The notes beneath the pieces were generated by a model. The model was given only the letters and a program-made list of their open reading frames with translations, did no database searches and had not been told where the DNA came from. From Tubulanus polymorphus (taxonomy: Eukaryota > Nemertea > Palaeonemertea > Tubulaniformes > Tubulanidae): 64,000 nucleotides of DNA. Shown here piece by piece: positions 42,700-54,792 of the stretch. The DNA is taken from contig NC_134025.1 of NCBI RefSeq assembly GCF_964204645.1, positions 24,024,001 through 24,088,000 of the forward strand, given 5' to 3'. Position 1 is the stretch's first letter, and each line of letters begins with the position of its first letter. The position numbers and the translations under genes are program-made.

Positions 42700-45380
42700 C
42701 CGGTAAATATCTCTACAGATTCTAGTCTCTGTTTGACTGTAAATTTATAAACTCATTTCCTGATTAGAAGCTATGTTAATCAGTGAAGGCGAATTTTCAA
42801 TCACTTCTATTCTGGTCAAAGTTCAAATCATCAAAATTATACAACGTTAGTATTCAAGTGCCCAAAATGAAGCTGAACTTGCAGTAAACATTGCGCTCTA
42901 CAAATCTAACACAAGTCAGAAGTGGTGAGTTTCATATCGATTTATTGCAGTAATTTGTGGTGATCTTCAAATCAAGTCCAGAAAATGATGTGTTTTGATC
43001 GGTCAATGTTGGCAGGTATCAACGTTTTACTAGAAGACGCTACGCAGTTCAAATCTACGATCAAACACCTCAGAAATCTGTATACACACGGCACATTGTG
43101 ATAAATTACTCATTAACCTGGTGGGTTTTCTGTTAATCGAACACAAACAAATTGCTGTTTCTATTTATTTCATTGGCGGCTAGCAACTGTAAAATTTTAT
43201 TTGTCGCATGAAATTTGTCGAATAGAACAATTTGAAAACGGATCAAAGATTGAATAATGGTGTTGGATTATCTAGAATTATAAGGTAATTATTAATTCTA
43301 ATTTCCGAAATATATCATGAAAACAATTCCCACTTGACTGTTAATTCAATCGAACATTTTCAATGTAATATTTGCAGACGCAAGTTTTCTCTCTTCTAGG
43401 ACGGAGTGGGGACCAATATGCCATTTGACAAGGACAGGGACTAGCCATCTTGCTGGAGATTAATATGCTGCCACTTATTTCCGAGATGTGCAATTTTAAA
43501 GTTTAAAGTCAAATATATGACCGGTATTATTGTGCTGGCCGGCACGGGCAGGCGACTGTTGTTCTGTTTGTGATGGTTTCATGGACTGCGTATCACATAT
43601 TCATAAAAACAGTCATCCCCTGATTTGTCTCTAAAAGCTGTAATGTAATTTTTGCTAATAAATAGCCTGACTCGGGCATAGAATAATGATTTAAACCCCA
43701 CTATATGCAAATTTAAAAGATTAAAGGCGTAATTTATTCATCAGGAATCAGAATCAAAATAGTGAAAGCAAATGAAGAAATAACTAGAACAACCTATGCC
43801 TAAAATAACAAAACCTCTCAACAAGCACTTAACACCCTCTAGCTTTACTTTTCTCAATTAACTTGTTTTTCCCTCTCTATTTTTCCCTGTTTTAGTTATT
43901 TTTTCAGACTTGATGATGGTCTCTAGAGAAACTCCTAAATGTTGTGTCTTCAATCCTTTTAAATTTGTGTTAAGTGGGTTTTAATTTTAGAGTGAATATA
44001 CGGTAGCTGCAAAGCAGCGATAATGGGTTTTCTGCCTCGCCAAGCTAATCACAATTGAGGGAATTAGAGAAAACCCTAATGATGGGCTTTCTGAGATGGA
44101 TCAAGGGCATGAGATAATTTACGCACTCCATGTTACTGCATGAGTTTGTTTGTACCTCTGGACCCTGTTTCATTGGTCCAGTTTTGTATTAGATTTGTAT
44201 GATACACATGTACAATGTAAATGGACCTATTTTAAGTCACTCAGTCAATGAAACCAAAACTTGAATTTGTAAATGTATGAACTTGTGTGATATTGTAAAT
44301 GGAAATATTTTGTTAAATGGACATTTTTTGTATGACTGTAAAGTCCCACAATCAATGAAACCAAAAAGTTGAAATATCGACAGGTTTTCTTTGTTATGGG
44401 ACAATAATATTTTGTGCGAACTGACGTTACTGTTCTATTATTTGAAATAAAGATGAATTTTCTGTGTTGTTCTAGTTATGAATACAGAGGCCAGCAGTTT
44501 CACACACTCAGTGCGTCACATCCCACTGGTTCAGTTTCATAGAAATAATTTACTCGAGTCGTAAGTCTTTTTTAAGAAATTGAGCCGAGGGTCCAGTTAC
44601 ACAAACCAATATTGCGTTCAAACATGTTTTATTTTGAAAAGAGTCTGAATCAAAGTGAAGTTTTATGAAATTTAGCCGCGGGTCCATTCGACATTGAATT
44701 GTTGAATTGCAGTTGACCCAGTACCGGCTATGTGAACGGATCACGTGGACCCGGTTTCATGAACATACTCTAAAATTGATTCATCCTTCGTGAAACTGGA
44801 CTCGAACTGAATTGAATATCCTACTAACTCGCTATTTAGTGTGCGAAACTGCAGCATCTAAAACTGATTGAAACCCTTTCGCATAAAAAACCAAATTATC
44901 TAGGGTACGGTTTCACAGGATTAACTTAAAACGTAGATACCTGGTAATGAAGAAATTAATCTACTTAATTAAACATCAATTTCTTTAAAAAATTCAGTCA
45001 AAAAGTCGATCGTGTTTGTAAAACGGCGGCCCCTTGTATCCGGCATATGAAATTGTTCGTTTAGTCCTCGCGAGGATTCGTACCCTGGCATGCGAAGCTA
45101 TCATTCTTGCTCTGGCATGCGAGGATTCATTGATTCTTACCCTGGGTGGTGAGGGTGCCAATTCGATGTGTTTAATACCACACCAAATTCTCAAAAAGGT
45201 TGGTGCGTTTCTTATGAAAGCAGAAAATGAAAGCTTTTTATGACGAATACAGGTAACGTTATTTACGTTTTGAATATGAATGCCTTCCAAAATTAAATAA
45301 ATGTTAACAAGTCTGTAAAACAATGCAGAATAATAAGACAAATGTTGCGTTGCGGTCTTGCGTCTTTTTTTTAAAACATC
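42700..45380. other. Non-coding stretch
   Basis: AT-rich sequence without supported exons. 44570-44770 contains several words of the type GGGTCCAGTT / GGGTCCATTCG / GGACCCGGTTTCATGAA, suggesting an old inverted repetitive element. Confidence 0.35.
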
Positions 45381-45394
45381 GGAAAAAGCCAGAT

Positions 45395-45500
45395 TATGTC
45401 TACTCGAGGATCGAAACCGGGCACCCCTGGTTCTCTATTCCGCATCAGGACCACTGAAATCAGAAACCGTAATTTCTTGGATCGAACCCGGGATATTCGC
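45395..45500 (-). repeat. tRNA-derived SINE scraps
   Basis: On the minus strand GGTTTCGATCCTCGAG (45397-45412) and GGGTTCGATCCAAG (45477-45490) look like tRNA B-boxes, with GTGGTCCTGATGCGG upstream of the first. No intact cloverleaf was found. Confidence 0.35.
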
Positions 45501-45512
45501 CTAGTTTGTCAA

Positions 45513-45769
45513 TGATGCTATGATCGCCATCTATTGGAATTTGGCTGAACTGACTAGATAGCTCTTACTAGTCTCACTGACTTTTCTTTAATCCGGTAAA
45601 GTCACGCTCGCCATCTAGTGGGTATAACCATCATTAGACTGTAGCGGCATAGGAATCCACCAGCTGGCGAGTGTGATTTCAGCACATTGAAGAAGAGTCA
45701 GTGAGACAAATTAGAGCTGTCTAGTCGGGCGGTTCAGCCAAATTCCAATAGATGGCGATCATAGCATCA
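45513..45769. mobile_element. 257-bp MITE with long terminal inverted repeats
   Basis: Begins TGATGCTATGATCGCCATCT and ends with its complement; the arms of about 70 bp continue through AATTTGGCTGAAC and CTCACTGACT. It is flanked by TCAA on both sides (45509-45512 and 45770-45773), a possible 4-bp target duplication. An inner pair CTCGCCATCTAGTGG / CCACCAGCTGGCGAG makes almost the whole element one hairpin. No coding capacity. Confidence 0.85.
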
Positions 45770-45773
45770 TCAA

Positions 45774-47640
45774 GTCGTAACGAAGTGTGGCAGAGATGCG
45801 ATGAAACTCAAGTTCGTGGAACTTCGTGGAAATCAGAATTTTACGATAATCATTTTCCCACAAATATAATACAATTTTTTTCAGATCACTGATTAAAAAC
45901 AAATGTCTAGCCAAATGTGTTGCTCAGAGAACACATAACAGTAGTAATCCTGGAGAGAGTGGAAACTCACCGAGTTGTGGATATTTCATTTATGGCAGGG
46001 GTTGCCTGTCGCCAGTCATCATTCCCCACCTGGATGTATCGATTGCCAATTAATTCGTGTCAATCTTAATACTTTTAAATGGGATCCAGTTTACGAATAA
46101 ATTGTGTCATATACAAAATGGTCAGTCCTCCTGGGGTAGGCACAACAGTTGCCAGAGCAGTTGATACGATTATCCACATCTACATTAACTATGCAGTTAC
46201 CGACTGCTAATCGACATAACCATTTTAAAATACAAAACATAACAACGAAATCATCATTTAATTCCGTACATTTAATTTATTATATAAAACAACTCTAGTA
46301 GGACAGTGTGAATGGTGATGTCACATTTCTATTCTCTTCTACAACCTTTGGAAAATATAGAAAAGATAACTTCCCATTTTCATACATAATAGTAATAACA
46401 TTAATAATAATCATTATAATGCATTTTCAATAATAATAATAATGATAATGATAATAATTCAGAGCTCTTAGTTATCATGAAGGCCACAAATGATGAAGCA
46501 CCTGTGCTCAGGATATGTTCAAAAAATTATTATCAATATACATTTTATGTACATTATGAACATCTCATGATAGCAGCCAGATCACAAATAATTCTACCGT
46601 GCACCAGCTACAAAAACGATTCGTATAAATCCCACTAGTGGAACCTCTGAAAAACAAATCCGGCTAAAATGGCGCTGAAAAATTCTAAACAAACGAGAAA
46701 AGTTGAAGATATTTCGTAGCGGATATTTTTTAAAATCAGTAACCCCATGGTTAGTTCGGCAAACATAATCGCCTTGTTCAAATAATTGAAAGTGGAACCT
46801 GGTATTTGAGGGTTCCGTTTAATCTTACTATGGAATGCGAAGGTTTTAATTCACCCCGGCGTGCTCGGGTTCAGTAGCTAATCGGCCTAATCTAAACGGC
46901 TCACTAAAACGTTTTGCAACCTGCAAATCAGCTTGTCAAATCAGTTGTTGCAAATCAGCGATGTTGAAGATGGGCCAGCCCTCAAATTCCTACAGACCCG
47001 AGGGTTGTAGTGGTTATAAGCGACACGTGCATGATGCGGACGCTTCGCAGGCGCGGGTCCCACGCGGCGCTTGGTGCGATTAAAAAAAAGGTTTTGAATT
47101 CCCCGCAAAATAATCGGCGAGCTAAAAGCACCATTTTGCTCCAAGAAGCAGGGTTTCCAACGGTCCTTTTGAAAAAATTCCTTCCAAATTTCATTTGTTT
47201 GTATTTTTTGTGGGCAATTTTATCGCAAATAAATAAGGTTGTTTGACTGGGAACTTTAGCTGCAATATGTCTTTCTTGGTGAAGGTTTTGGGAAAATGCT
47301 TTTTCTATGGGTCCTCATTTTATTTGAAAGTACTTTTTCCATGGTCAATTCCGTGCTTGTGTTTTTAAATGGAATGTGAGTGATTTGTTATGCAGTACCG
47401 GATAGAGTTAGGGGTTTTGGCGAAATTGACCACAAATTATATTCGATCCTACATGACTGAATCAGATTCTAAACAAAAAGAAATTTCATGACATGGCTTG
47501 TTTTGTCTATTTTCAACCTCCGAAAAATGAACGATTGAACTATGGCTTGAATCGTACACACGTTGTGATACGATATAAGTGACTGGTTGCCTGTCCCGAA
47601 GATAGAGACCGGTAACCAGTCTACGATACCAAAATCATGA
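45774..47640. other. Non-coding stretch
   Basis: No gene seen. Contains an AATAATAATA-rich run near 46385-46455 and a short hairpin GACTGGTTGCC / GGTAACCAGTC at about 47581-47622. Confidence 0.4.
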
Positions 47641-47692
47641 AGGGACTTTCTAAAAGGGGCGTCCCGTTCGAACCCTGGCTACGGAGCTTGTT

Positions 47693-48130
47693 TACACACC
47701 CATTAAACTGGATCGTACCCAATAATCATTTCACCTGGCCATTAACTCTGGGGTATCTATCATTTTGACTTATCACCACGATAGATTATCTGAAGTTAAC
47801 CCTTCATGCATAATTTGATATAAGCTTTCAAATAGTTCTATATTAAAGGGTTAGGATGGTAGTGATCTATACTGCTCAAATGGATCACGCTCGATATCAT
47901 AAACTAACGGCTTACCGGTAATCGAATGATCGTCCATGTTCTTTGAATGAAGTCAGTGAATGGAAAGGAAGCATCTCTAGATTAGTATCAGTTTGCAACT
48001 GCATGTCCCAATAAAAACTCGTAATCATTTGGAAACGACGAAATTGGTATCCCGTAGATATTCTGTCAAAACTAAAACTTCATTTGATGCCTCGAAATCG
48101 CTATCGTGGATGTCAAACACTAGTATCCAA
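47693..48130. pseudogene. Third, degenerate copy: MAM exon relic plus arylsulfatase relic
   Basis: 47698-47812 matches the MAM exon and following intron of the pseudo-astacin (CATTAAACTGGATCGTA, CATTTCACCTGGCCAT, CTCTGGGGTATCTAT). It runs directly into 47816-47965, which matches the arylsulfatase last exon at 51771-51893 (TTTCAAATAGTTCTA, GATATCATAAACTAACGG). The remaining exons of both genes are absent. The order matches copy B followed by the arylsulfatase, so this is the fused remnant of an earlier tandem unit. Confidence 0.8.
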
Positions 48131-48244
48131 TAAAAAAATTTAATCTGATAAATCTACATACCATTCTCAAATAATGGTACCCACCCACACACTACATCGA
48201 CTATATTTAATCCGTTTGACCAAGTACTGCCTTCCTATCATAAG

Positions 48245-48383
48245 GTGCTGCCGGTTTGCACATCGTTAGCGGATTTTCCATACACTAATTTGAATTTTAC
48301 TGTGGCAATCAATGAATCGGCTGCCAGAGTCGATTCATGTTAGTGTATGAAAAATCCGCTAACGATGAGCATAACGGCAGCAC
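48245..48383. repeat. 139-bp long-hairpin foldback element, copy 2
   Basis: Same length and structure as 35535-35673. The outer stem CGTTAGCGGATTTT-x-CATACACTAA pairs with its complement with about one mismatch. It lies about 310 bp upstream of the start of pseudo-astacin copy B. Confidence 0.85.
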
Positions 48384-48697
48384 TGCACAGTAATATTCGT
48401 TTTCGTAAGGCAGCCCCTATAGCCCGTCTGTACACCTACAATTACACCCATAAAATTACAGACCTTATTTGTATTAAGCCCCTAATACTAAGTACACATT
48501 TTCTTGACAGCTAATCATATGTCTTTTTTACTTTCTAGAACATCAATAACATATGGCTGAGAGTAAACCTACTTTTTAATTTAGTTAAACATAATTCATC
48601 ATATTCAGTAATTTGACGACCCTTTGCAGTCTGTTGTCGATTACTGTTATAGATTGCCTTAAGTTGAATAAATCATTTGTAGTGAATATCATCAAAG

Positions 48698-51102
48698 ATG
48701 CAACCGCTTATTTTACTACTAGGGGTAAGCCTGAATTGACGACCAATTCGATTCGATTTACAATCGGACAAAAATTGTTAGTAATCAATCTTACATTGCA
48801 GGTTTTGATTGTGGGTAAGTAGGCCCTAGACTAGTTTATTTTTCATCATGTACCCTAATTTTGATTAGAAAAATATTAGAAAAGATTAAGAATCGATTCA
48901 ATTATTAAAGATTATCATAAGTGAGATATATTTCTGTGTTTTATGTTCAGGTATTGGCGCTACCGTCGATCAATCACGGATTCAGGTAAGTGATAATTTT
49001 CAAAATTTAAATTTTATTTGGAATTACTTACATATTGGCCTTATATTATGAGCTACGTTTAAACCTTTCAGAAACGAACGGCTGCGATAAGATATACGCA
49101 ACAAAGATGGCCGCTAGGCATCGTGCCTTACATAATGACTGGGTTCAGTGAGTTAAGTTCTATATATGTATCCTTACGTTAATATGTTCTTAAGATCATT
49201 CCCAAAATTGTATTCACAAGCATTTTGTAACTATATGCCTTAATGTCATTAAATAAGTAGAAATCTATATACGTAGGCCCTTGCAATTGTTTTTGTCCAT
49301 TACGTAACTGACTTGTTTCAATTACACGACTGTTTCAGCGGAAAACCAAAAAGCTGCGATACAGATGGCTATCAATGAACTAGAAACTGAGTTGGGGCCA
49401 AGATGCGTGCGCTTTGTACCGAAAGACAATCAATTTGATTACCTTAACATGAAAAATTCTCCGGCTAAAAAGTAATCGAATTCTAAATTCTAAAAGATTG
49501 GCAACTACAGCAAATGTATTTTGCAGATATAGAAACTTTTGAATTTGAAGGTGTGGATCTGTGGTAGGAATGACGGGGAAGGAGCAAATAACAAACTTCG
49601 CTGCGACTTGCGTAGATGGTCTTCATCAAGGACTCATAAAACAGCAATTGTTGACTGTTTTGGGCATGAAACCCGAACATCGGCGACCCGATAGAGATAA
49701 ATACGTGACGATCATTACCGACAATATCAACCCAGGTATATGATCCAATGTGAAAATAATTTTATATCTCTTATTAGAATGATCTCCATCATTCTTTGGA
49801 TGAGTTGATTACAGAAATCAAATTTGGAAATGTTAGATTTTCTCTTCATTATATATCATTTTTTCACTTAACCTGAAATGTTATCACCGCTTTAATATCT
49901 TGAATTTGACATCAAGCGCAAACATACAGATTTCGTAAGGATCCGAGCGTCGAAACGTTTGGTCTACCATACGATTACGACAGTCTTCTACATTTCTCCG
50001 AGACGCAATTCGCCAAGTCAGTTGGACTGAAAACGATGATCCCGATAAAAAGTGGTGTGACCATCGGTCAGAGAACTCACCTGAGCAAATACGACATTCA
50101 AACCATTCACAAAATGTACAACTGCGGAGGTACTCATCGTATCATTAGGTTAAAAATTGACACCTTGTTTCTTCTAATCGGCCGGGTCATATTGTGAACT
50201 GCACGTTTCATTTCTAAGCTACCGGGCCTGCCATATTTGTACATCATCTTGACATTTTTCAGGCTTCGTTTTTCCTCCTTTTTTGATTGTAGGAGATATT
50301 AGTTTCTCCTGCAATTTTTCGGCAAATGCATGTGGATTCAGACCAAGACCTCCGGGTGACATCCTGCGATGGAAACGACTGTTGGCACCGTCACCAAGCG
50401 GCCCACCAAATGACCACACTGGAGATGGTATGGATATAGGTTCAATTAAATAAAGTCTTCAAATTTTTTTGAGGGACTGTTTTTTGAAAATTCGCCGTGG
50501 ATAATTACAGGGCTCTATATGGGCATCGATATGACAGGAGAACAGAGAGGAGCGGGCGGGGCACTTCAGTTTGATCTACCCAAAAGTGATAAAGGATATT
50601 GTATCACATTCTGGTACGTGAAGCTTGTTTCTTTCAAAGTGTAGATATGAAAATATCAATTTCAAAGATTTCCATTATTTCTCTATGATTTAGGTATTAC
50701 AGATATTCTAAGACGGAATTGACTTCGTGGTCATCAATAATTGCGTACAGAGCGAATGGATTTGTGAATCTGGGTCAGGTAGCCTCCCTTACACACCATA
50801 AGAACTACCCATTAAACTGGATCGTATCCAAGAATCATTTCACCTGGCCATCCGACTCTGGGGTATCTATTATTTTGACATATCGTTTATCACCAGGATA
50901 TAGATTATCATAAATTCTAAACCCTTCATGCATGCACGTAATTCTTTCACTGTCTTGATCAACTGAAGGCTACGTATTCATAATTCGTTTTTCATCTTTT
51001 TTTCCTCAGCTGTTGTTGTACGCGGTGAAATCTGGAGGGTTCTACGGTCACAAGAATTTTGCTATTGACGACGTCAGCATACAGGAAGCGCCCACCTGCT
51101 AA
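48698..51102 (+). CDS. Secreted pseudo-astacin with MAM domain, copy B
   Basis: Eleven exons in the same pattern as copy A: 48698-48724, 48802-48814, 48951-48985, 49072-49147, 49339-49471, 49551-49735, 49917-50129, 50293-50427, 50511-50613, 50694-50862, 51010-51102; 393 residues, all in frame. The degenerate metal site (QQLLTVLGMKPEH) and SLLHF turn are the same as in copy A, and the astacin cysteines and MAM domain are intact. The exon at 49551 differs from copy A at one base in 185 (D to N), while the signal-peptide exon and introns have diverged. The exon at 50511 lacks one codon relative to copy A (LQFD for LLSTE). Its 3' neighbour on the other strand is the arylsulfatase. Confidence 0.86.
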
Positions 51103-51620
51103 ACTGCAGATTCCCGTCATCTTTTGAAATGAAATCATTTTCTATTCAAAAGGTTGGCAATATATCTCTTAATAAATTTACTTTTCCTCACTTAAAGCTT
51201 GTTGTAGTAAATATGATTTTAGAGAAGATGCCAAGACACAAAGAAACAACGCAATAAGTTATAATATTAGCTCATGATTTTATTCATTAAGGTACCAGTT
51301 TATGTCAATCTTGACTAGAATCTAAAGACAGAATGACTAGAAAACTAAAACCTCTGTCCAAGTATCTCTTGTGCCCATCTAACACTAGATGTGTATATAC
51401 ATTTGATCTTTTCCATAGTGTACAAAACACATTAAAAAGCAGATTACTTAATCTAAAATAACATTATACATTTTTGTGCTCACACTTAAACGAAAGATAC
51501 ACCATACTAACATACTAGTTCATACAAAATATCCGGGCTTTGGTCCCATTTTATTTGGAATGTGTGGAAACCATGAATTTGACCTGCTGGAAATTTAACT
51601 AAAATTTGCACTGAAATTTT

Positions 51621-54223
51621 TCAAACATTTTTCAATGCACACATAGGTGCCTTATGATGCCTGTGACAATGACAATATGGTGGATTACAGCAGGGTTGCA
51701 CGAACGAATTTCTGAAGTTCGGATGTGCAAGCATAGTAGTAGGACTAAGGGTTGCAATATGATCCATAATAATCGGATACAAGGTTTCAAATAGTTCTAC
51801 ATTATCGGGTAAGGACGGTAGTGGATACTGCTCGAACGGATCAAGTTCGATATCATAAACTAACGGTTTATTCGAATGATCATCCATGTTCTTACAACTG
51901 AATGAATGTGAATGGAAAGGAGCAGTATCAAGATACAGGTTCTCCTTCGGAATACCTTGCGGGCAGTTTAATTTACGGAATGACGGGCTGTCGTCAACGG
52001 TTTTATGAGTTTTGAAGTGAATTTTATAGTTTTTGTAGCGCATCGCGACGATGTTGTCGTCGCAGTAGAAGAACAACGTATCGTGAGATTTTCCATTTCG
52101 ATGAATTAGTTCATTGAGGATGCTGTGACCGTCAAATATCTGCCTGAAGTTTTCAGTGATTCCTGCTACGTCCAACAAAGTTGGGAAAATATCCATAGTA
52201 CTGATGATGCGACTGGACACTGTTCCAGGGGAGATTTTATCCTTCCACCAGGCTATTGCTGGCACCCGTAATCCTCCTTCAAAGAAGTTCCCCTTCCCAC
52301 CTATAAAGAAAGACGAAATTAATTTCAAATCTATAGAACCAATAAATACTCAGCATTGGCATTTCTAATTAACGTATTGCAATTCCTATAAAAACTTGGA
52401 CCGAAGTTACAACTGTTCTCTAAGTAATTACAGTAATAGAATTTACCCCTGAGCTTGCCAGCACTGCCTCCTTCAGTGCAAACTTCCAAATGAGGACCGT
52501 GATCAGACAGAAATAACACCAGCGTATCAGTGTCGATTTCTAACAGTTTCAATGTGTCAATCACCTCTCCAACAGCCCAGTGCATTTCATTCACCATGTC
52601 TCCATAAGGACCTGCACAAATTGATATATGTAGTAGAAAGAGTGAACAGTAATAATCAAAGATGCTGGAAAAGAAAGCCCAAAATCAGTGATTAATCAAA
52701 AAGTTCTACTGGTTTTTACCGTATGTTTTTTGTATTACAGTATACTTATCATCAACATGTTTAAATTCATTTGTATATACAATGTACGCTGAGAATCCAA
52801 AATAAACTACATTACTATTATCTCTATTATTAGTATTACTATGCTATCATTATCATCGCAAGTCATTTGTCTTTTCTACCTCTTTTTGAACTGCCATTGA
52901 ATCTTTCGCTAGCAAACATCGAGGAATGAGTTTGCGGCAGCGAAAAGTAAAGAAAGAACGGGTTTTCCTGTTGACTGTGATTATGGAGAAAAGTCTTCGC
53001 GTCATGGACAAGCTTCGATGTGAGATGCTTCGTTACGATAGGCTGCTCAACAATCGTACGATTATAGTAGAGAAATGACATCAGAGGATTTGGATAGGGT
53101 AAATGCAGCTGAAAATGATAAACAGAACTAATGATTAAATTGGATTTTTGTAATTCATCTATGCTAATAAGCTTATAGAGTCGCAATATAAGTCCATGTT
53201 ATCACTTATCAAATCTAATAATTCAAGCTGTGAATATTCAAATAGATAAACAATTCCAAAACCAAAGATGATTGAAGCAAATAATGGATCGTAGTGGCGC
53301 CAGATATACAAATTCCTTCTCAAACATTCAATACAGTCTACATGTACTATCAACACTGCATGGTCGATGTGGAAGTCTGGTGACACCTGCAACAAATCAG
53401 CCAATGATAAGATGAACATGTAGCGCATATGTATTATAGTATACCTTAGTATCATCTGAATTCCAAACCAGACTGAACGGTAATATCGTCCCTACATAAT
53501 CAAATCCATGATTGTGAGGCAGAAAATTTCCATCATTACTCGTGAACTCATTGATTCCTTAAAAACCAAAATTGAGATTTCTGGAGGGAATATTTCACAC
53601 ACACACACACGCTAAATCAAACTATCGATCAAACTGTATTACCTAGATGCCACTTTCCAACTATTCCAGTCGTGTAGTTAGCAGTTTTCAAAGCTTCGGC
53701 AATCGTTATCTCGGATTTTGATAATCCGCTGAAGTGATTCGGAAAGAACACCCTTTCACCACCGATGACACCAGATCTCATGGGTAAGCGACCTGCAACG
53801 TGAAAACACAATGAAAATTTTTGATAGGGTGATCGTAGTCTGAATACCAGATGTTGTTACAGTCCCCTACAACAAACGTTTCAGGAACAACGGCTAGATA
53901 CTAGACTAGGGTGATCGGGTTACTTGAAAATGACCCGGGCACTCCATATCAAGTAAAACATTACCAGTCAATAAGGCTCCTCGACTGGGAGTACAGTATA
54001 CATCAGCTGAATACCAATGTGTGAATTTCATGCCTTCCTGCGCCAACTCGTCGATGCGACCGAACTCCTGGTTTGGATGGCCATAACTTGACAGGTCTCC
54101 ATAACCAAAGTCATCAGCCAATATCAGAATGATGTTGGGTGTTCTGTTCCGTTCAGCATGCAGCCCTGACGACGCAGTACCAAGAAATACGTGCACAAAT
54201 AACAGTACATGTACATATTTCAT
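51621..54223 (-). CDS. Arylsulfatase (sulfatase family, secreted/lysosomal)
   Basis: Six exons: 53965-54223, 53643-53792, 53445-53557, 52880-53108, 52447-52611, 51621-52300. Start ATG at 54223 opens a signal peptide ([15 protein letters not shown]). Metal and catalytic words are present: DDFGYGD (first Asp pair), [11 protein letters not shown] (Cys that becomes formylglycine, C-x-P-S-R), GKWHLG (Lys/His), PQTH, SDHGP (metal Asp, with His where arylsulfatase A has Asn), and [10 protein letters not shown] (Lys). The C-terminus [15 protein letters not shown] resembles the end of the steroid sulfatase/ARSE branch, but the long hydrophobic hairpin of that branch is not seen. Substrate cannot be told from sequence. 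It points away from TBCC and shares a short intergenic region with it. Confidence 0.9.
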
Positions 54224-54792
54224 TATTGTTAATTGTGGCAGGATTATAGTCACTCGATTCGACATCCAGCTACCTGGAAATATATCAAACATGGCGCGTC
54301 TATGACCGTAACTGTAGTTGAGTAAAAACTTGGCATACGTCGATTTAAAACGCCCACCCCAGCACAAGCTGTGGCTCGTGCAAGTGACAGATGACAGAAC
54401 ACAATAATATGACAACCGGAAACAATGTGATCTTATTTATTTCTATCGAAAGGTAATGGCTATTTCGGATTCTTCGAGAACTTACACTCTCGTGTCAGAG
54501 CTTAGACTGGTTTCCTGCCTCAATCATTCCGCATTTGGCAGTAGTTATAGACAGGTTGAAATCCCTAACAATTTAATTAAAATCCGCGTCAAATAGTGTT
54601 GGTAGAACTGAGTTACAGAGAAACCATAGAACTGAGCTAGAACTTGTCAAACTATTGGCGAAAATAGTCCGGCAACCAGTCTAGCCCAAAGCTTTGCACG
54701 GTTATGCATTTCATTCATCTCAAGTCCATCCGTCAAGGTCGTTGCGCTTATTTGACATTTCTGAAGTTTGCTTGTAATAATTGCGCCTGAAA
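54224..54792. promoter_or_regulatory. Divergent intergenic region, arylsulfatase / TBCC
   Basis: 569 bp between two start codons pointing outward, so it holds both promoters and 5' UTRs. No TATA box in a convincing position was recognised. Confidence 0.5.

Larger units (their letters stand above)
36721..44451 (+). ncRNA. Possible spliced non-coding transcript
   Basis: Several short segments have good splice signals on the plus strand: 36721-36774 (TTTGTAG|...|GTAAGT), about 36902-36949, from 37029, 42156-42180, 42257-42351, about 42440-42511 and from 42588. Joined, they hit stops quickly and encode no recognisable protein. AATAAA occurs near 44446. One transcript over this span is a guess from signals only. 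Confidence 0.25.

Noticed and set aside
54224-54415. Upstream in-frame extension of the arylsulfatase start
   Set aside because: The ATG at 54223 begins a typical signal peptide; the longer form would bury it behind about 64 residues.
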